Assembly (NCBI RefSeq): GCF_010093535.1
Contig: NW_022985214.1
Span: 284,245-348,244 of the forward strand
DNA length: 64,000 nucleotides
Source: Lindgomyces ingoldianus
Lineage: Eukaryota > Ascomycota > Dothideomycetes > Pleosporales > Lindgomycetaceae
Reading direction: 5' to 3'
The notes beneath the pieces were generated by a model that did no database searches, had not been told where the DNA came from, and saw only the letters and a program-made list of their open reading frames with translations. The position numbers and the translations under genes are program-made. Positions 44,400-56,889 of this stretch are shown here, in pieces; position 1 is the first letter of the stretch, and every line of letters starts with the position of its first letter.

Positions 44400-46547
44400 T
44401 ATAGTAAAGCTAAAAGTTTATAAAATAGTAAGGTGTATTTAATTACTTCTATTATCTTACATTACTAGGCCTAGAAGAGATGCAACTACTTTACCTGCCT
44501 ACTAAGTCTATATTTACATAGTAGTAGTACAAAACAGTGTGTTATAAAGATGTTGTTAGGCTTAAGTGTTTATAACTTATATAAGATTATAAACTAGAAG
44601 GTTAATAAAATAGCAGACTATATAAAAAGCTTATAAGTTATAATATTATGTTATATAGCTTATATCTTACTTAATGCTAGGCTACTAGGTCTTACGCATA
44701 ATTCTTAGTTAATAATTATGTATAATAATTATAACTTTACTAACTAGACTTATAACTACACTATAAGCATTGCAACAGCTATCTAGTAGAACTTAATAAT
44801 AGCACTTATTATAAGATGTCTATAGATCTCTAAGGATAGTTTAACCTAGTCTATGTTTAATCTTAGTATAGCATTGCAGCCTAATTAGATCTATATAGCG
44901 CCTAGCATAATTTAGGACTATATAAGCAAGCAAATTACATTGTGCTATATGTTACACGCTATAGCTGCTATCTACAGTGCTGCTGTATTAAGGGTCTTTA
45001 TTAGCTTAGAAGACTAGTTGCTGTTAATGCTAGCTATTAAAGTTCTACTATGTAAAGAACCTAGCTAGGTAAATTATTTAAAAGTAATATTTTTTAATAA
45101 AAGTGTTATTAATAAGACTTATAAAGTGCATAATAATATTTAGCTTTAGTAGTTAAATATTTCTGTAAATCTAAAAAAGCTAAGCTTTAAAACACAGCTA
45201 TAAATAGTATAGAGTAACTAGAAAACTGCTAAGTTTATACACAGTTTTAAGAAAAAGCAGCGCAGCGCGTCCTAGCTATATAACAAAAGGGATTAGATAA
45301 TTAAACTGCTTATGTATTTTTATATCTTTTAGGCACTTACTTACATAATTATTTATATGCACTTTAATACGCCTAAAGGTACAGACTTTTTTAGTAATCT
45401 TTTATATAATATTATGCGCTTAAACTGTGCTAGTATTAATTAGGGTAATGTTAAGTATTATATAGCTGTGCTGCTAATATATCTAAGCTAGAGCGCCTAA
45501 ATAGTTATGTTGTTTTACTAGAAAATAGGTAACAGTAGATATCTCTAAGGCTAGGTGCTAGATATCTATGCAGCAGATGTCTAGTAATACTAGTAAGGTT
45601 TTTATAATAAGGCTATTAGTTAGCTTTTACCTAACTAGTACATTAAGTTGCTTAAGCAGATATATAAAAAGGTCTTTGCACTTACTATGTAAAAGGGCTA
45701 TAATAATTCTAAAGGCAACTAGATAATAATATATTAGTTTTTTTAAAAAATTAAAATATTTTTTACTTTATAGCATGTAGTTAAGTTTAGTAATATTAAA
45801 ATTATTTATTACTTAATTAATTTATTAGCTGTATTCTTCTTTAGATCTAGTTAGAAGCGCTATAGTACTAAGCTGCTACACCTCTGCTAGTTAGTCTTAA
45901 ATAGGGTGTTAACTCTAACACTTTAGCAGTTTATACTTGCCTCTAGGTTAGTTAACATACACAGAAAGCTAAACACTTTTTAAGTAGTTAATATTATGCT
46001 TAAGCTTATAAACTATGTGTATAAGCTTAACATGCAGCACTTTAAAAATAAGACTTATAATGTAAACTTTACTTTTAGTTGTCTTACACTATCTTACTAG
46101 TTTTATATGCAACTCTGTGCGCTAATAGAGGGCGCCTTTAAAAAGAAGAGTAAGAATAAGTATACACAGCGCAACATTAAGCTAGAGACATTTGCCCTTG
46201 CTATTTATCTGCTAAGTTATAGGCGCTGTAAGCGCTTAACTAGTTAGATTAACTAAGAGCTCCCCTAGCCTATTATAAGCTCTAATATTATTGCTAGTAG
46301 TATTAAGTTGTTAACATTAAAAGTTATAGACTTTAATGTTAGTAATGTTATATCTAGTAATTATATACTAGCACTAGATGTAACTAATCTAGCAAGCATT
46401 AGCATAGAGAAGTTATGTTATATTAATATAATAAAATTTACAGAAATAGTTAAAGGCATAACTTATAGTAACTCTAAGAGTTTAGTTAACAATTTAATTA
46501 ATAGTAATTTTAATAAAGGTCTTAACAAAGCCTTTAAAGATAAATAA
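44400..46547 (+). pseudogene. DUF6589-domain protein relic
   Basis: One plus-strand frame stays readable over about 2 kb through TAG/TAA stops. Blocks matching what I know of fungal DUF6589 include a VQ-S/G-x-QKTA-FIxSxKKxQR region near 45200-45270 followed by a YxxRDxxI segment; TxFNTPKGTDF-like near 45365; the SxKRYSTKLLHLC and FILASRLVNIHRK segments near 45850-45965; and NIMLKLINYVYK followed by a FTFSCL segment. An uninterrupted last 79 codons ends at 46547. DUF6589 proteins are abundant, transposon-like families in fungi of unknown function. In this element it is the candidate transposase, by position only. The start is not identified. Confidence 0.75.
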
Positions 46548-49500
46548 AGTAATTATATATTTATATTTTATATATACTTATAGTAAGCACTTCTGTGATG
46601 TATAATAGTGTTATAAAGCACTATTTACTTAGTGCAGCTAATTAGACGCTGTGCGCTATTAGTTGCTTACTAGTTTTAACAACTGCGCAGTGTTAGGTAC
46701 ATAACTGCTCTCTAGCCTCTTTGTATTAGCTTGTACGCCCTTATCTAACCTACAGCCTATCTACATATTACATGTATTAAGACAAATTCCTAGCTATAGA
46801 TTACCTAGTTACTAGTATATTATTATAGTTTTACGCGCTTACTATTTCTAAAAGTTTTTTAATTATAATAATGCCTATTAGTTTAATAGTTTTAAAAAGT
46901 TTATAAAAATGCTTATATTTTACTTAAATAATTTAAAGATGTAGTAGTAATAGATAAAGTTATATAAAGGCTTAACTATGTTAGAGTAAAACTTAGTTAA
47001 AAATTAAAAAAGCTAAGGCTATTCTAATTATAGTAATGTTATATTACTGCGCGTTTTAATTATTATAAACTATTTACTTATATTTACTACCTGCTGTTTA
47101 ATGTAGTTTAACTCTATAACACTAATTAATTAATTACATGCAATATATATTTACTTTAGTAAGACTTTTTTTTCTTTTTATTTACTGCTGCTACCTAGCC
47201 TGCTTATTATTAATTTAATGCTTTATAATTACTTATATATATTATATCTTACTTATTTTTACTTACTTTTACCTTTAAATTAGGTAATTTTTAGTTATAA
47301 TTAGTAAAAAATAATTAAAAGGTTATAATTTTTTATGCTAGTTAAACACTAGTGCTTTTTATATCCTTTTAAATAATCTTATAATGTGTACTTTTACTGC
47401 TAGGCAGAAACTCTAGTCTAGTTAAGTGCTTTTGCTACTAAGGTAAAAGCTAGAGTATATATAAGCCTTTTTTTTTTAGTTAAACTCTTTTTAATTATTT
47501 TTAACTTTTTTACTTTAATTAGCTAAGTTTCTTCTACTTTTTTAATTTAAGCTGTACTAAACACTGTATAGTTACTTTATCCTCTACCTTACCCTGTAGG
47601 TGCTTGTCTACCTTTATTAACTAGCTAAGTCTCCTCTCTGTCTATGCGTTAGGCTGTCTTAAGCACTCTATAGTAACATAGTTCTACTCTTTCTTTCTTT
47701 ATTACTTTTCTTAATTAGCTAAACTATCTTTTTGCGCGCTTTTAAACTCTTTTTTTTTACTTAACTATGTCTTTAAACTTTTTCTTACTATACTTTTTCT
47801 TAATTAACTATATTTACTTTCTAACTATTACTTATTGCCTCCCTGCCCTTTTTTAAATAGTTACATGTGTTAGATTTAGTTACTAGTATTATATATTAAT
47901 AAGTGTATCTAATCTTTTTATATTTTTAGACTAACTATAATATAACTTTAGGCTATAACTATTCTAGATTAAGTTTTTTTTTTTTTTATTTATAGTTATG
48001 TATCTTATTATTATACTTTATATGCTTATTTTTTTTTCTTTTCTTTTATTGTTCCTGTTTCCTTCCTAGACGCTAGACCTAGACGCTGGACCTGGACCTA
48101 GACCTAGACCTAGACCTGGACCTAGACCTAGACCTGGCTACCTTAGACAACAATTAGCAACAATTAGCAGGCACAAAGTTAAAACAGAGTTCTAGAAAGT
48201 CTAGTGCGTACTAGTTAGAAGAGACTGCATGTGTGCTAGTGTGTACTAGCAATTAGGCAACTAGGCACATATAATGTTTGCTACATTGCTTTAGCAATGC
48301 TGTATTAGTAGGTAATTAGAGAGTAATTAAAGGGTAATTAAAGAGCTATTAAAAGGTAATTAAAAAGTAATTAAAAAGCATTTAAAACATTTATAATAAT
48401 TAGTTTATCTAATTATAATAATTAGTTTACTAATTATTTAGCTAGGTCCCTTCTAAACCTAGTTTATTAGTAGGCACTAAAGAAAAAATAATTTAAATAA
48501 TTTTACTATAAAACTACTATCTAGCTTAGTTTATTTAGTTTTTATTTAGATTATTCTTAATAGTGCCTAAGGTTGTAAGGCTAAGGGCTAGGTTTAGGCT
48601 CTTCTATAGCTAGGTAGTGTCTATTAATAAGTTCTTTTAGTTGTATAATGTAAACATTCCTTAGTAGAGCACTATAGTAGGGGCATCCTTATAGTCCTAG
48701 AAAGATTCTAAGCAGACAGCAAAGCATTATATGCTAAAGGCTATATTATGTAGAACTATCTCTCTTAGTTAACTAGCTTTTTAGAGTCTAGAAAGTCCTA
48801 CGCTTATATAAAATAGCTTAAAAGGTGCTTATTAGTTTAGATAGCTATTACTATCTAGCTAAAAAGTATACATAGTCTATATTATTTAATCCTTTTACTT
48901 AATTAGCTAAATAAAGCAGATTTAACACAAAAATAATTTAATATAAGTGTGTTTATTATATAGAAAAGTGTTTATAGTGTGTTTATATAAGCAGCTAAGC
49001 GCTAATAGGTCTAGCGCGTAGATATAGCACATATTTTTAAAAAAACTACTTAATTAAGAAATTATATTTATACTTAGCATACTTTATTTTAACTTTATTA
49101 TTAACAACACTTGCTGCAGCTACCTATATACCCTTCTTTAAAAACAATAATAATAATTGCTTATAGGTTGCCCTACCTAGGCTTCTACATAATACGCTAA
49201 AGATATATAAACACATAATATATACCTATAACTATGCTAAGTTTCTTTATTAAATTTTTTTAGCTACTTTTAAATTTAATATTTATCTTACTAAAACTTT
49301 TTACTAAACTTTCTCTTTATACCTACTATCTCTACTTAGAACTATAGCTAGCTTTAGATCTGCTACTAAGTTTATCTTTAAGCTTAACTTACCTTACAAC
49401 ACACTTGCCTAGCATAATAATATAAAGATGTAGGCCTAGCAGCCTTCTTCTATTTTATAAGTCTTCTGTAATGTGCTTTCTGTCTGTAAAAAGATGTTTA

Positions 49501-51400
49501 GTTAATAAAGTGTTTTTTTTAAAGTTAAGAATAAAGCTTGTTTATTACATCTCTTTTTCTAGCTACACTGTGCACAAAACCTAACACCTTAAACGCACGC
49601 ACCCTACACTATAGGCAACCCCTTTAGGGAACCCTCTTATACAAAACAAGAGAATGCGCTAGGGCAGCTATAAAAACAACAATAATAATTACCTATAAGC
49701 GCTACTTTGTCTGCTCTAGCGTACAGCGCTCTAGGAAACTAGTTTAAATAAGTAAAGCTATTACTAACACTTTACACCTAAACTATAGTAAGAATAAGCA
49801 TAGTTAGTTTAGTATTTTAAAAAAGACTGCTTACACTTTTATTAATATATCTCTAAGCTTTGCGTAGTTAGAGTTAATAATATGTTTTAATAACACTTTT
49901 AACTATCTAACTACAGCTTATCTGCATTATAATAAATGCGCACACTACCTATATTAGCTGCCCTGTTATCTAATAAGTGCCTTTAACACTTGCGTGTTAA
50001 TCTGCTTAGAAATACTGCACTAGCTACTAAATTAGTGTGTAACACATTTATATTATATAATAAGCTCTAATAAACTGTAGTAATTAGAGTATAAGAAGTT
50101 CTTAACTATCTTAGTGTATGTAGCATAGAGGACTAGCGCACAGCCTATTTGCCTCTGCAACCTAGCTTAGAAGTGTATAAGCTAATAGTAATTTTATCTA
50201 ATGTAATAAAAAGTAATAAGACTATTTTAGGCAGTAACAGGTAGTAACTACTACTAGTTAGTGTGTGTAGGACCTAGGCTAGCATAGGGCTCCCTATAAT
50301 TATAGCTGCGTGTTGCCTGTCCCTTAGCAACATATACAACTCTACACCTAGTAAGTATAGTACGCTAAACGCAGCAGAGGCTGCTACAAATAAACTATTT
50401 AGACTAGAAAGGTGTGCTATAACTATAAAAAAACTGCCTTAATAACTAGAAATATTACTAAGTAAAAAATTATTTTATAAAAAAAAGTTATTATTAAATA
50501 GTAACTCTAGTACTATAGTTAACACTATAGACTTAAATAACACATTAATTATAACTAGTTTAAGGGGTAGACTATATTACTCTAACTAGTTCTGTTGCTA
50601 GTAATATCTATGTTATGTAGCCTACATAGCTAGACTGTTATCTTGTATATAACTACCTAATAAGGCCCTAGTAGCATTGTGTATACCTAGCAACCTAGAG
50701 ACATTGCCTGTTCTAAGGAGCGTGTTATTTTTGTAAAACTTGCTTTATACTATAAGCATAATATACTTAAACTTACTTTTAATAAATGCTAGATGCAACT
50801 CTATAAACTTCTAGTCTAATAGTAGATAATTCTGTACACTACTAGTGCTATACCTACTAGACTTAATAAGCACTGTAACTTTATTACTCTTAATATTCTT
50901 TTATTTAGTAATAAGCCTTACTAGCTTTTATTAGTTTAAGTATAAAAAAAACACTAAAAATAAAAGTAAAACTAAAATATTATTTTTAAACACACTATAG
51001 ACCTTTAGAAAGTACTAAAAAGTAGATGCCTAACATATCTTTTAAATATGCTGTAATATAAGGCTAGCTTTACTTTTTAGCATTAGCGCAGTTTTTTTAG
51101 CAGGCAGAGGTAAAGCGCTTTAATATAGCATAAGTGCTAGATTATAACTTATGTAATAAGCAACCTTTTCTAGAAAAAGTTACTGTGTTAATTATATAAA
51201 TAAGTTATTTTAAAAATACTAAAGTAAGTGCTTATAATAACACTTAGAGTTAATTAGGTTTTACTACTTAGGCTTAATGCTAGCTTATTAGTTTAGCTAT
51301 TTATTTATCTAATTAAAAGGTCTACCTTTATATCTATTATACTAAAATGTAACTACATAATTCTATAAATTAGCTAAAGTGCTTTTAACCCTCTCTTTTG
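46548..51400. other. AT-rich interior of the 10.3-kb element, no readable gene
   Basis: Saturated with TA-rich mutations. It may include C-terminal parts of the helicase or further genes, but I could not follow a frame. It contains the hexamer array at 48065-48137. Confidence 0.4.
48065..48137 (+). repeat. Hexamer minisatellite (GACCTG/GACCTA)
   Basis: About eleven units of GACCTR, with a few imperfect GACGCT units at the start. The mixture of CCTGG and CCTAG junctions looks like partial RIP of an original GACCTG array. Confidence 0.75.
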
Positions 51401-51499
51401 CAGCCTCTAATTTAGGTTTATTATGTAGGGGTGTAGACCTAGGCAGAGGTGTTACAGCAGGAGTAACAGGCGTCTAACTACTACTAGCAGATGCCTAAT

Positions 51500-52950
51500 C
51501 TAGCAACGTTATAGTTATTGTCTGCCTTAATATAAAAGGCTTTATCTTATAATAATTTTTTACTTTTATAAGTTACTTTTTTTTTATTTTTTACTTTACC
51601 TAGCTGCTAGCCTGTCTATTACTTGCATTTAAATTAGTGCTAAGATAGTTAAATGTATAAAAAAAAATAAATAATATAGCAACTATAGTCTTACTATAAC
51701 TACACACACTATAACTAAACTACTATATTAGATTACTTATATCCTAAGTAATTAAAATGTTTTATTAGTATACCTGCTTAATTCTAGAGATATCTATACT
51801 TATTCTAAGCGCAGTTGTACAGATAACAATCTAGATAAAGGCATTAGCGCCTTTAAAATTTTAATATATCTCTTACTAGTCTGCGTCTGCAACCTAACTA
51901 GTATACGCCTAGACTACCTTCTTAGCATTTGCTATAGAGTAGTGTCTATCTAACACAAGACAAGATTAAAGGAGCTCTGTAAAGTTAGTAATATAGGTGC
52001 AACTATTAATAAACACACACGTCTTTAAAATAAGCTTTAGGTTGCTAGGAGAACTAGTAGTACTAAACTTATAATTAATAATATATAAGAGCTAAGTATA
52101 TGTGCTTTTACTATAATTATTAATTAAAATAATAGCGTACGCAATCTTAGGGCAATCTACGCACATCCTAATTACCTCTAGGCTGCCTATTAGATTATTA
52201 CCTATCCCTAGACCCTCTGGCCTAAAGCTACTAAAACAGCGTACTGCCTTTTCTGTCTGCTTGTTAAATGTAGCAGTACAAGTAAAAAACATTATGTTAA
52301 GAGATAAACACTACTAAAGCTTATAAAACTATAAATACTTTTTCTAGAAATTTTTTTACTATTATATAACATAGCACTTGTCTAATACTACTAACTTAAC
52401 CTAAGTATAAAATATAGTGTTAGTAAATAGCTATTAGAACGCTAGTAATATAGCCTACTTTAGACCTAGTAAAATATAAGTGTATAGAAGCTACTAGATT
52501 TTTTAAAATATTTTTAAGTTAGCATTTTTTATTTATTTAGTAACTAGATATAAACGCGCTTTAGAATACTAGCAGATTACTTTAAACTACTTATTTTTTA
52601 GCTTTAATAGTAGTATAATCTAAAGCATAATGTTGCCTATAAATATAGAATATATATGTAAAATAATGCTTTTTTTAAAGCTAGTGTAGGCTACAAGGAT
52701 TATATCCCTAAGGCTATATATAAGCTAATAGATAGCGCGCACCTGCTACTTATATAGCTCCTTACTGCCTAATAACTTCTGCATAGCCTAAGTAAGTAAT
52801 AGCGTTTAATACTAGATATTACACTTTATAAAACACTTATATACTAAATCTTATAAAGTATTAGCACTTAAAGTATAATAAGCTTTAATATAAAAAAGCA
52901 TTACACTAGCTAGTCTGTATACTTAATTTAGCGCTGCATAGTCCTTATTT
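51500..52950 (-). pseudogene. RecQ-like superfamily 2 helicase relic
   Basis: Read on the minus strand. A degraded motif I (PT-x4-KS) lies near 52690. A DECH box is changed to DKCY (VLDKCYV) near 52380. A motif III-like TATF block sits in an uninterrupted 66-codon stretch ending at 52092. Then follow a FINS block, a region ending VVxAYTS, and ICTTALRISIDISRIKQVY near 51760-51820, matching the motif V region of RecQ helicases. All stops are TAA/TAG. The order and wording resemble fungal RecQ helicases, including telomere-linked ones. In intact form it would be a DNA unwinding enzyme of the element; here it is dead. Confidence 0.8.
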
Positions 52951-53334
52951 AGCACTAAATAAGTAGTCTCTTCTAAGTAGACAGCTAGAAGACTTAGCGC
53001 AAGCTGTACTTGTGCTAGCCTCCTACCTAAACTCTAATTCCCTGCGCGCTAACCTAGCCCTCTAGTCTGCATAGTAGCTACTACAGCAAATAATTAGCAG
53101 TACACATTAAAAGGTGCGTAAATAAACACATAGATAATATATAAAAAAATATTTATAATATTTAGTGTCTAAACTGCTTACTGCGTAAGCGTTAGTACTA
53201 TTTTGCTTACTGTAATAGAACTATACGCATAGGACAAAATTAGCAGATCTAGAAGCTAGAGGTAGTTTACAATAGTAAAAATAAATAGCGCCTAAAATAT
53301 AAGTGCCTTGCAATACATAAGCATAGATAATAAG

Positions 53335-53346
53335 AGGGGGGGGGGG
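53335..53346 (+). repeat. G homopolymer run
   Basis: An uninterrupted run of about eleven G in otherwise AT-rich sequence, near the right end of the 10.3-kb element. Confidence 0.7.
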
Positions 53347-53709
53347 TTTAAAGTAACACATAAAATTAGTTGTAGAAAAGGTTATATTACGCGCGCAGAT
53401 AGATTTAAATTACCCTAGACATTATTAGATCTTATTTAAAATATGCTTATAATGTTCTTACTAGAGTTTTGCACATTATATTAACTTTTAAAGTCTATGT
53501 ATAATATACCTATTATACTATCTAAAATTACGTCTTTATTCTTAAGTAGTTAAAATTAGTTATGTACACAAAAAATCACTAAAGTCCTTTAGACAGCTAA
53601 TAAGAGAAAACATTAGTTGCAGGGGTTTAAAACTACTAACCCTAGGTTATACTCTGTTAGGAGTAGCAGTATGCATGGTGGTATGTGCGTTGTCGGTTCT
53701 CTCATCAGC

Positions 53710-53730
53710 CGGCTGAGCTAGCTGAGATAA
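53710..53730 (-). repeat. Right 21-bp terminal inverted repeat
   Basis: Exact reverse complement of 43387-43407. Confidence 0.87.
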
Positions 53731-53738
53731 GTCTGGGT
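53731..53738 (+). repeat. 8-bp target site duplication, right
   Basis: GTCTGGGT, identical to 43379-43386. Confidence 0.85.
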
Positions 53739-55880
53739 CAGCCCCACTCCGGGAACTAAATCAGGGCACTCCGGCACGTGCGCGGCACATCCTCAACAAC
53801 GTTATCTCTTTTTGAAAATCTCAACGCCTCTCGCACAAGGTCAGTGCCGGTTCGGGTCGGCCGTCCTCCCTGCTAGCGGTGGCAAGATCATGTACCACCG
53901 AAGTACCTGTTACAGCTATATTCCGCTAATAAATAAGCTTCTAGAACATACCATTACGTTTCGGCAAAAGGGTAGCCAAAAGTACCGTATGCTCGAATGA
54001 GAGACCTATACCAAGATGCTTTCTAATTTTATAAGAAGATTAGACTAAGAAAATAGCATTCCTTTTTACCGGAGATGTTAACACAAAGCGACTATAATAC
54101 TAAAACGCATGCTTATTACGCTATACTACGGTTACACTTAACTAAATATATCTTATTCTACAAAGGGAAAGTGAATTATGTCGAGCAGCAGCTGCGCATA
54201 CCAGTCTGCGAGCATTTCTTGCGATACCAGCCGCGAACGATGGTCTTCTCGGAGTACCATCGCTTTTACGGCTACAGCAGCTCCACCGCCTTCTTCACCT
54301 GCCCATCTGCATAGTATGCTCGTGCGGGCTCGTGAAGCGACGCCAGTCGGGATCGGTGCTCTTCTGCGAGCAACTTCTCCTTCACTGCCACCACATGCTC
54401 CAGCAGCTCCCCCAGCTTCGGACTCAAGTCCCCAATCCTAGAATTATTGCCAATGGCACTACATGATCGTATCGGAGTCCGCTACCGACTCCGATAACCG
54501 TCATCGAAGACTACAGCTACTGCTCTGCGATTGTGAATCAATCCCGTCGGGTTGACAACCCCCTGTGACGGCGTACCCCGAGTCTTCAGAATTGAAAGAT
54601 CAACATCATGGGCCTTTCAACCCTGGATCATAAACTATACGCAAACGGACACATGGGCGGACAGCATCACTTCTGGGACAGCGCTTGCTGGATACGAAAA
54701 TGAACAGCCAGACTGCAGGATAGCTCCGAACTCCGTGCTGCTATGCGACAAAGTCAATTCAGCATACACATGGTGGCTGTCCTCACATGGATCACAAACC
54801 CCACCACCGGTCGAAGCATCGACGACCGCCACACCAACGGGATCTGTCATTGAGACATTGGCGGCGCCCGACTGCATACAATTCGTGCCGGTTCCAGCCC
54901 ATGCGAAACCGACCTGTGCAAATGGAAATCGCTGACAAAGAGCTGTAGTACTGGCCACCCTTAGCACTGAGCGGGTCAGAATTCTACAATTCCAACTGGA
55001 CTACTCCAAGTACAATGCCCACCATCCCCGGAAAGCCGAACACTGCCGTGGTGTCTGGCATGACCCTCACAAGCCCAACTGTCTACCACTTCATCAAGAC
55101 CGTCAACGTGTATACGATAGCGGGAACGAATAGGAAGGCCGACGGTGGAGCCATTCGCCAGAGCGCTATCTGGCAATTATCTAGAACTCTCTCTACCGGC
55201 AAGGCCGTCCTTACCGACAAGCAATTGGAAACCGATATCTTAAGCGTTATATATGTCGGGCCGAAACATCCACACTGAGGGGCTACGTTTTCATGCAACA
55301 AAGATTTCCGCGTCAATGACATCTTCACCATGCGCTCTCAGCGCTATTCTTTGGCAGTCTTGAAAACAAAGGGATCTCGACTATCATTCAAAACGAGGTT
55401 ACGCATCAATTCGCGCTCCCAATTACAGATATTATTACTCAAAACAAAAGCTTTCAGGGAATACAAGTAGACCAGGACGTATACGAGGGATGTTTATCCG
55501 AGCAATTCTCCGCTGGCTGTGATGAACATGGTTCCAACTTTCATGCGATCGTTACTGGGCCGGGTGGGCCAACGGCGCGGCCAACGCAGATCTCTACGGC
55601 TGCACTGTGCAAGCCATGATTAGTCACAAAAACTGATGGTTATTAGTTACCTGTGAACTCTCATTTTTAGTCACATGTGCGATAATCATGTGATCAGTCC
55701 GGTCGGTGTTACTTTTCGCCGAAAGTCCGCGCCTTGTTGTAGACTGAAGACTGAGGTGTCATACAACACCTTTCTCTGAGATTATACCTTCATCCCGCAG
55801 GCTACCACGCTTGATCCTGACGAGCTTTGAGATCCTCATTGGCAGTCAAGCCTTGTTAACACACCACCATCACACCACAT
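53739..55880 (+). pseudogene. Decayed gene remnants, possibly a secreted fungal protein
   Basis: Plus-strand frames near 54552-54935 and 55015-55278 look protein-like and Thr/Ser-rich (for example MPTIPGKPNTAVVSGM; TSPTVYHFIKTVNVYT). They are broken by frame changes and stops with no convincing splice sites. I do not recognise the family. The region lies directly right of the 8-bp duplication and is not RIP-mutated. Confidence 0.3.
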
Positions 55881-55891
55881 CGCGCTAGACC

Positions 55892-56545
55892 ATGACTACT
55901 CCACCTGTTTATCCGCGGCCTCAATTCTGGCCGCTCTCGAAAGAATTTATCACTGCCCTTCGTCATTCGGATACAAGCCGCTTCGAAGCTGCAGCCGTAT
56001 TACTCGATCAGGGTGCCGACGTAAACGGGTTGTATGAAGCGTCGCGTCCTCGTCGCCCTATGGGTCCCAAGGTATCACGCGAACAAGTCACAGCACTATA
56101 CGATGCCGCAAACCGAGCTGACTACGACGCTGTTCAATTCCTTCTCGACAAAGGCGCTGATGTCAGAGCAAGAAACCGCACCGGCATGTCTCTTGCCTTC
56201 GGACTCTTTCCATTTCGTAATGCCATTGACACTCTTTGCGGACTAGATGCGATGAGGACGAGTAAAGATCAGAAGATCGTGCTCTTGGCTGAGGAGAAAT
56301 TTGGTCCAGAAACAGACGAAGATTTTATTAGGAGGCGCGATGCATTTGACACCCTTGACGGGTACTATCCATATAACTCCACGACACTGTTCAAGCCCAA
56401 GATCAAGAAAGTCATCCCCGGAGAACAGAAGAGAAGTGTAGCAAAAAAGCGGTCTCGACCTGCAGAAAAGAATGTTGGTGTTTTAACTGGCAAGCAGAAG
56501 CGTTATGGACTGCGAAAACGGGATCTAGATGTTTCATATGTCTGA
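55892..56545 (+). CDS. Ankyrin-repeat protein (217 aa)
   Basis: Single-exon ORF. Two ankyrin-type units are visible: EAAAVLLDQGADVNGLY (about residues 32-48) and TALYDAANRADYDAVQFLLDK followed by GADVRARNRTG (about 68-98), with the usual A-x2-LL-x2-GAD-V pattern. The second half is not ankyrin-like and ends in a basic Lys/Arg-rich tail (KKRSRPAEKN; QKRYGLRKRD) that could be nuclear targeting. It is short for an ankyrin protein and may be a fragment of a larger gene, but the frame is intact with a pyrimidine-rich leader upstream. Function unknown; probably protein-protein interaction. Confidence 0.65.
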   Translation: MTTPPVYPRPQFWPLSKEFITALRHSDTSRFEAAAVLLDQGADVNGLYEASRPRRPMGPKVSREQVTALYDAANRADYDAVQFLLDKGADVRARNRTGMSLAFGLFPFRNAIDTLCGLDAMRTSKDQKIVLLAEEKFGPETDEDFIRRRDAFDTLDGYYPYNSTTLFKPKIKKVIPGEQKRSVAKKRSRPAEKNVGVLTGKQKRYGLRKRDLDVSYV

Positions 56546-56889
56546 AGGGGTCGACTCTGTTAGCTTTTGCACATGGCTTTTACGGAGTTCGAAAGGATCA
56601 AGCAATCAGGAAGTCTTGATTATATCCATTCATATGCGGACCAATTACCACAATCTAGAAAGATGTTCACCGAAGTGCACGCGCATCCCACATCAAAAGC
56701 TCTCGAAGATCTCTATCCTTTCCGCAAAACATAAACCGCCCACTTAGTCTCAGAACCGAGCAAGTGCAGCCTTGCTATAATTGAAAGAAGGATGGCCCAC
56801 CTGGACCTAGCAAGCGGTTGCCGTTTGCGTCCAACCCCCCCGGGCTGTGGACGTCCATCCTCGACCAGAAGCATTCCCATCCTTACAGT
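56546..56889. other. Intergenic gap
   Basis: No gene supported between the ankyrin gene and the minus-strand pseudogene. Confidence 0.45.

Larger units (their letters stand above)
43387..53730. mobile_element. 10.34-kb TIR element with DUF6589 and RecQ-like helicase genes, 8-bp target duplication
   Basis: The ends are inverted copies of 21 bp: TTATCTCAGCTAGCTCAGCC plus G at 43387-43407, and its reverse complement at 53710-53730. Directly outside lies a perfect 8-bp duplication GTCTGGGT (43379-43386, 53731-53738). Beyond the 21 bp the ends share only scattered identity. Inside, a plus-strand DUF6589 gene relic (about 44.4-46.5 kb) and a minus-strand RecQ-like helicase relic (about 51.5-53.0 kb) are both ruined by RIP-like mutation. 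Eight-bp duplications are made by hAT, P and Zisupton/KDZ-type transposases. I saw no hAT dimerisation motif, so the superfamily is open. Confidence 0.8.

Noticed and set aside
46308..46547. 79-codon ORF as a separate small gene
   Set aside because: It is the stop-free end of the longer DUF6589 frame, which continues upstream through mutated codons.
52092..52292. 66-codon minus-strand ORF as a separate gene
   Set aside because: It continues in helicase-like sequence on both sides and is one stop-free stretch of the RecQ relic.
43387..53730. Giant Starship-type element
   Set aside because: No tyrosine recombinase (DUF3435) captain seen, and it has TIRs with an 8-bp duplication, unlike Starships.
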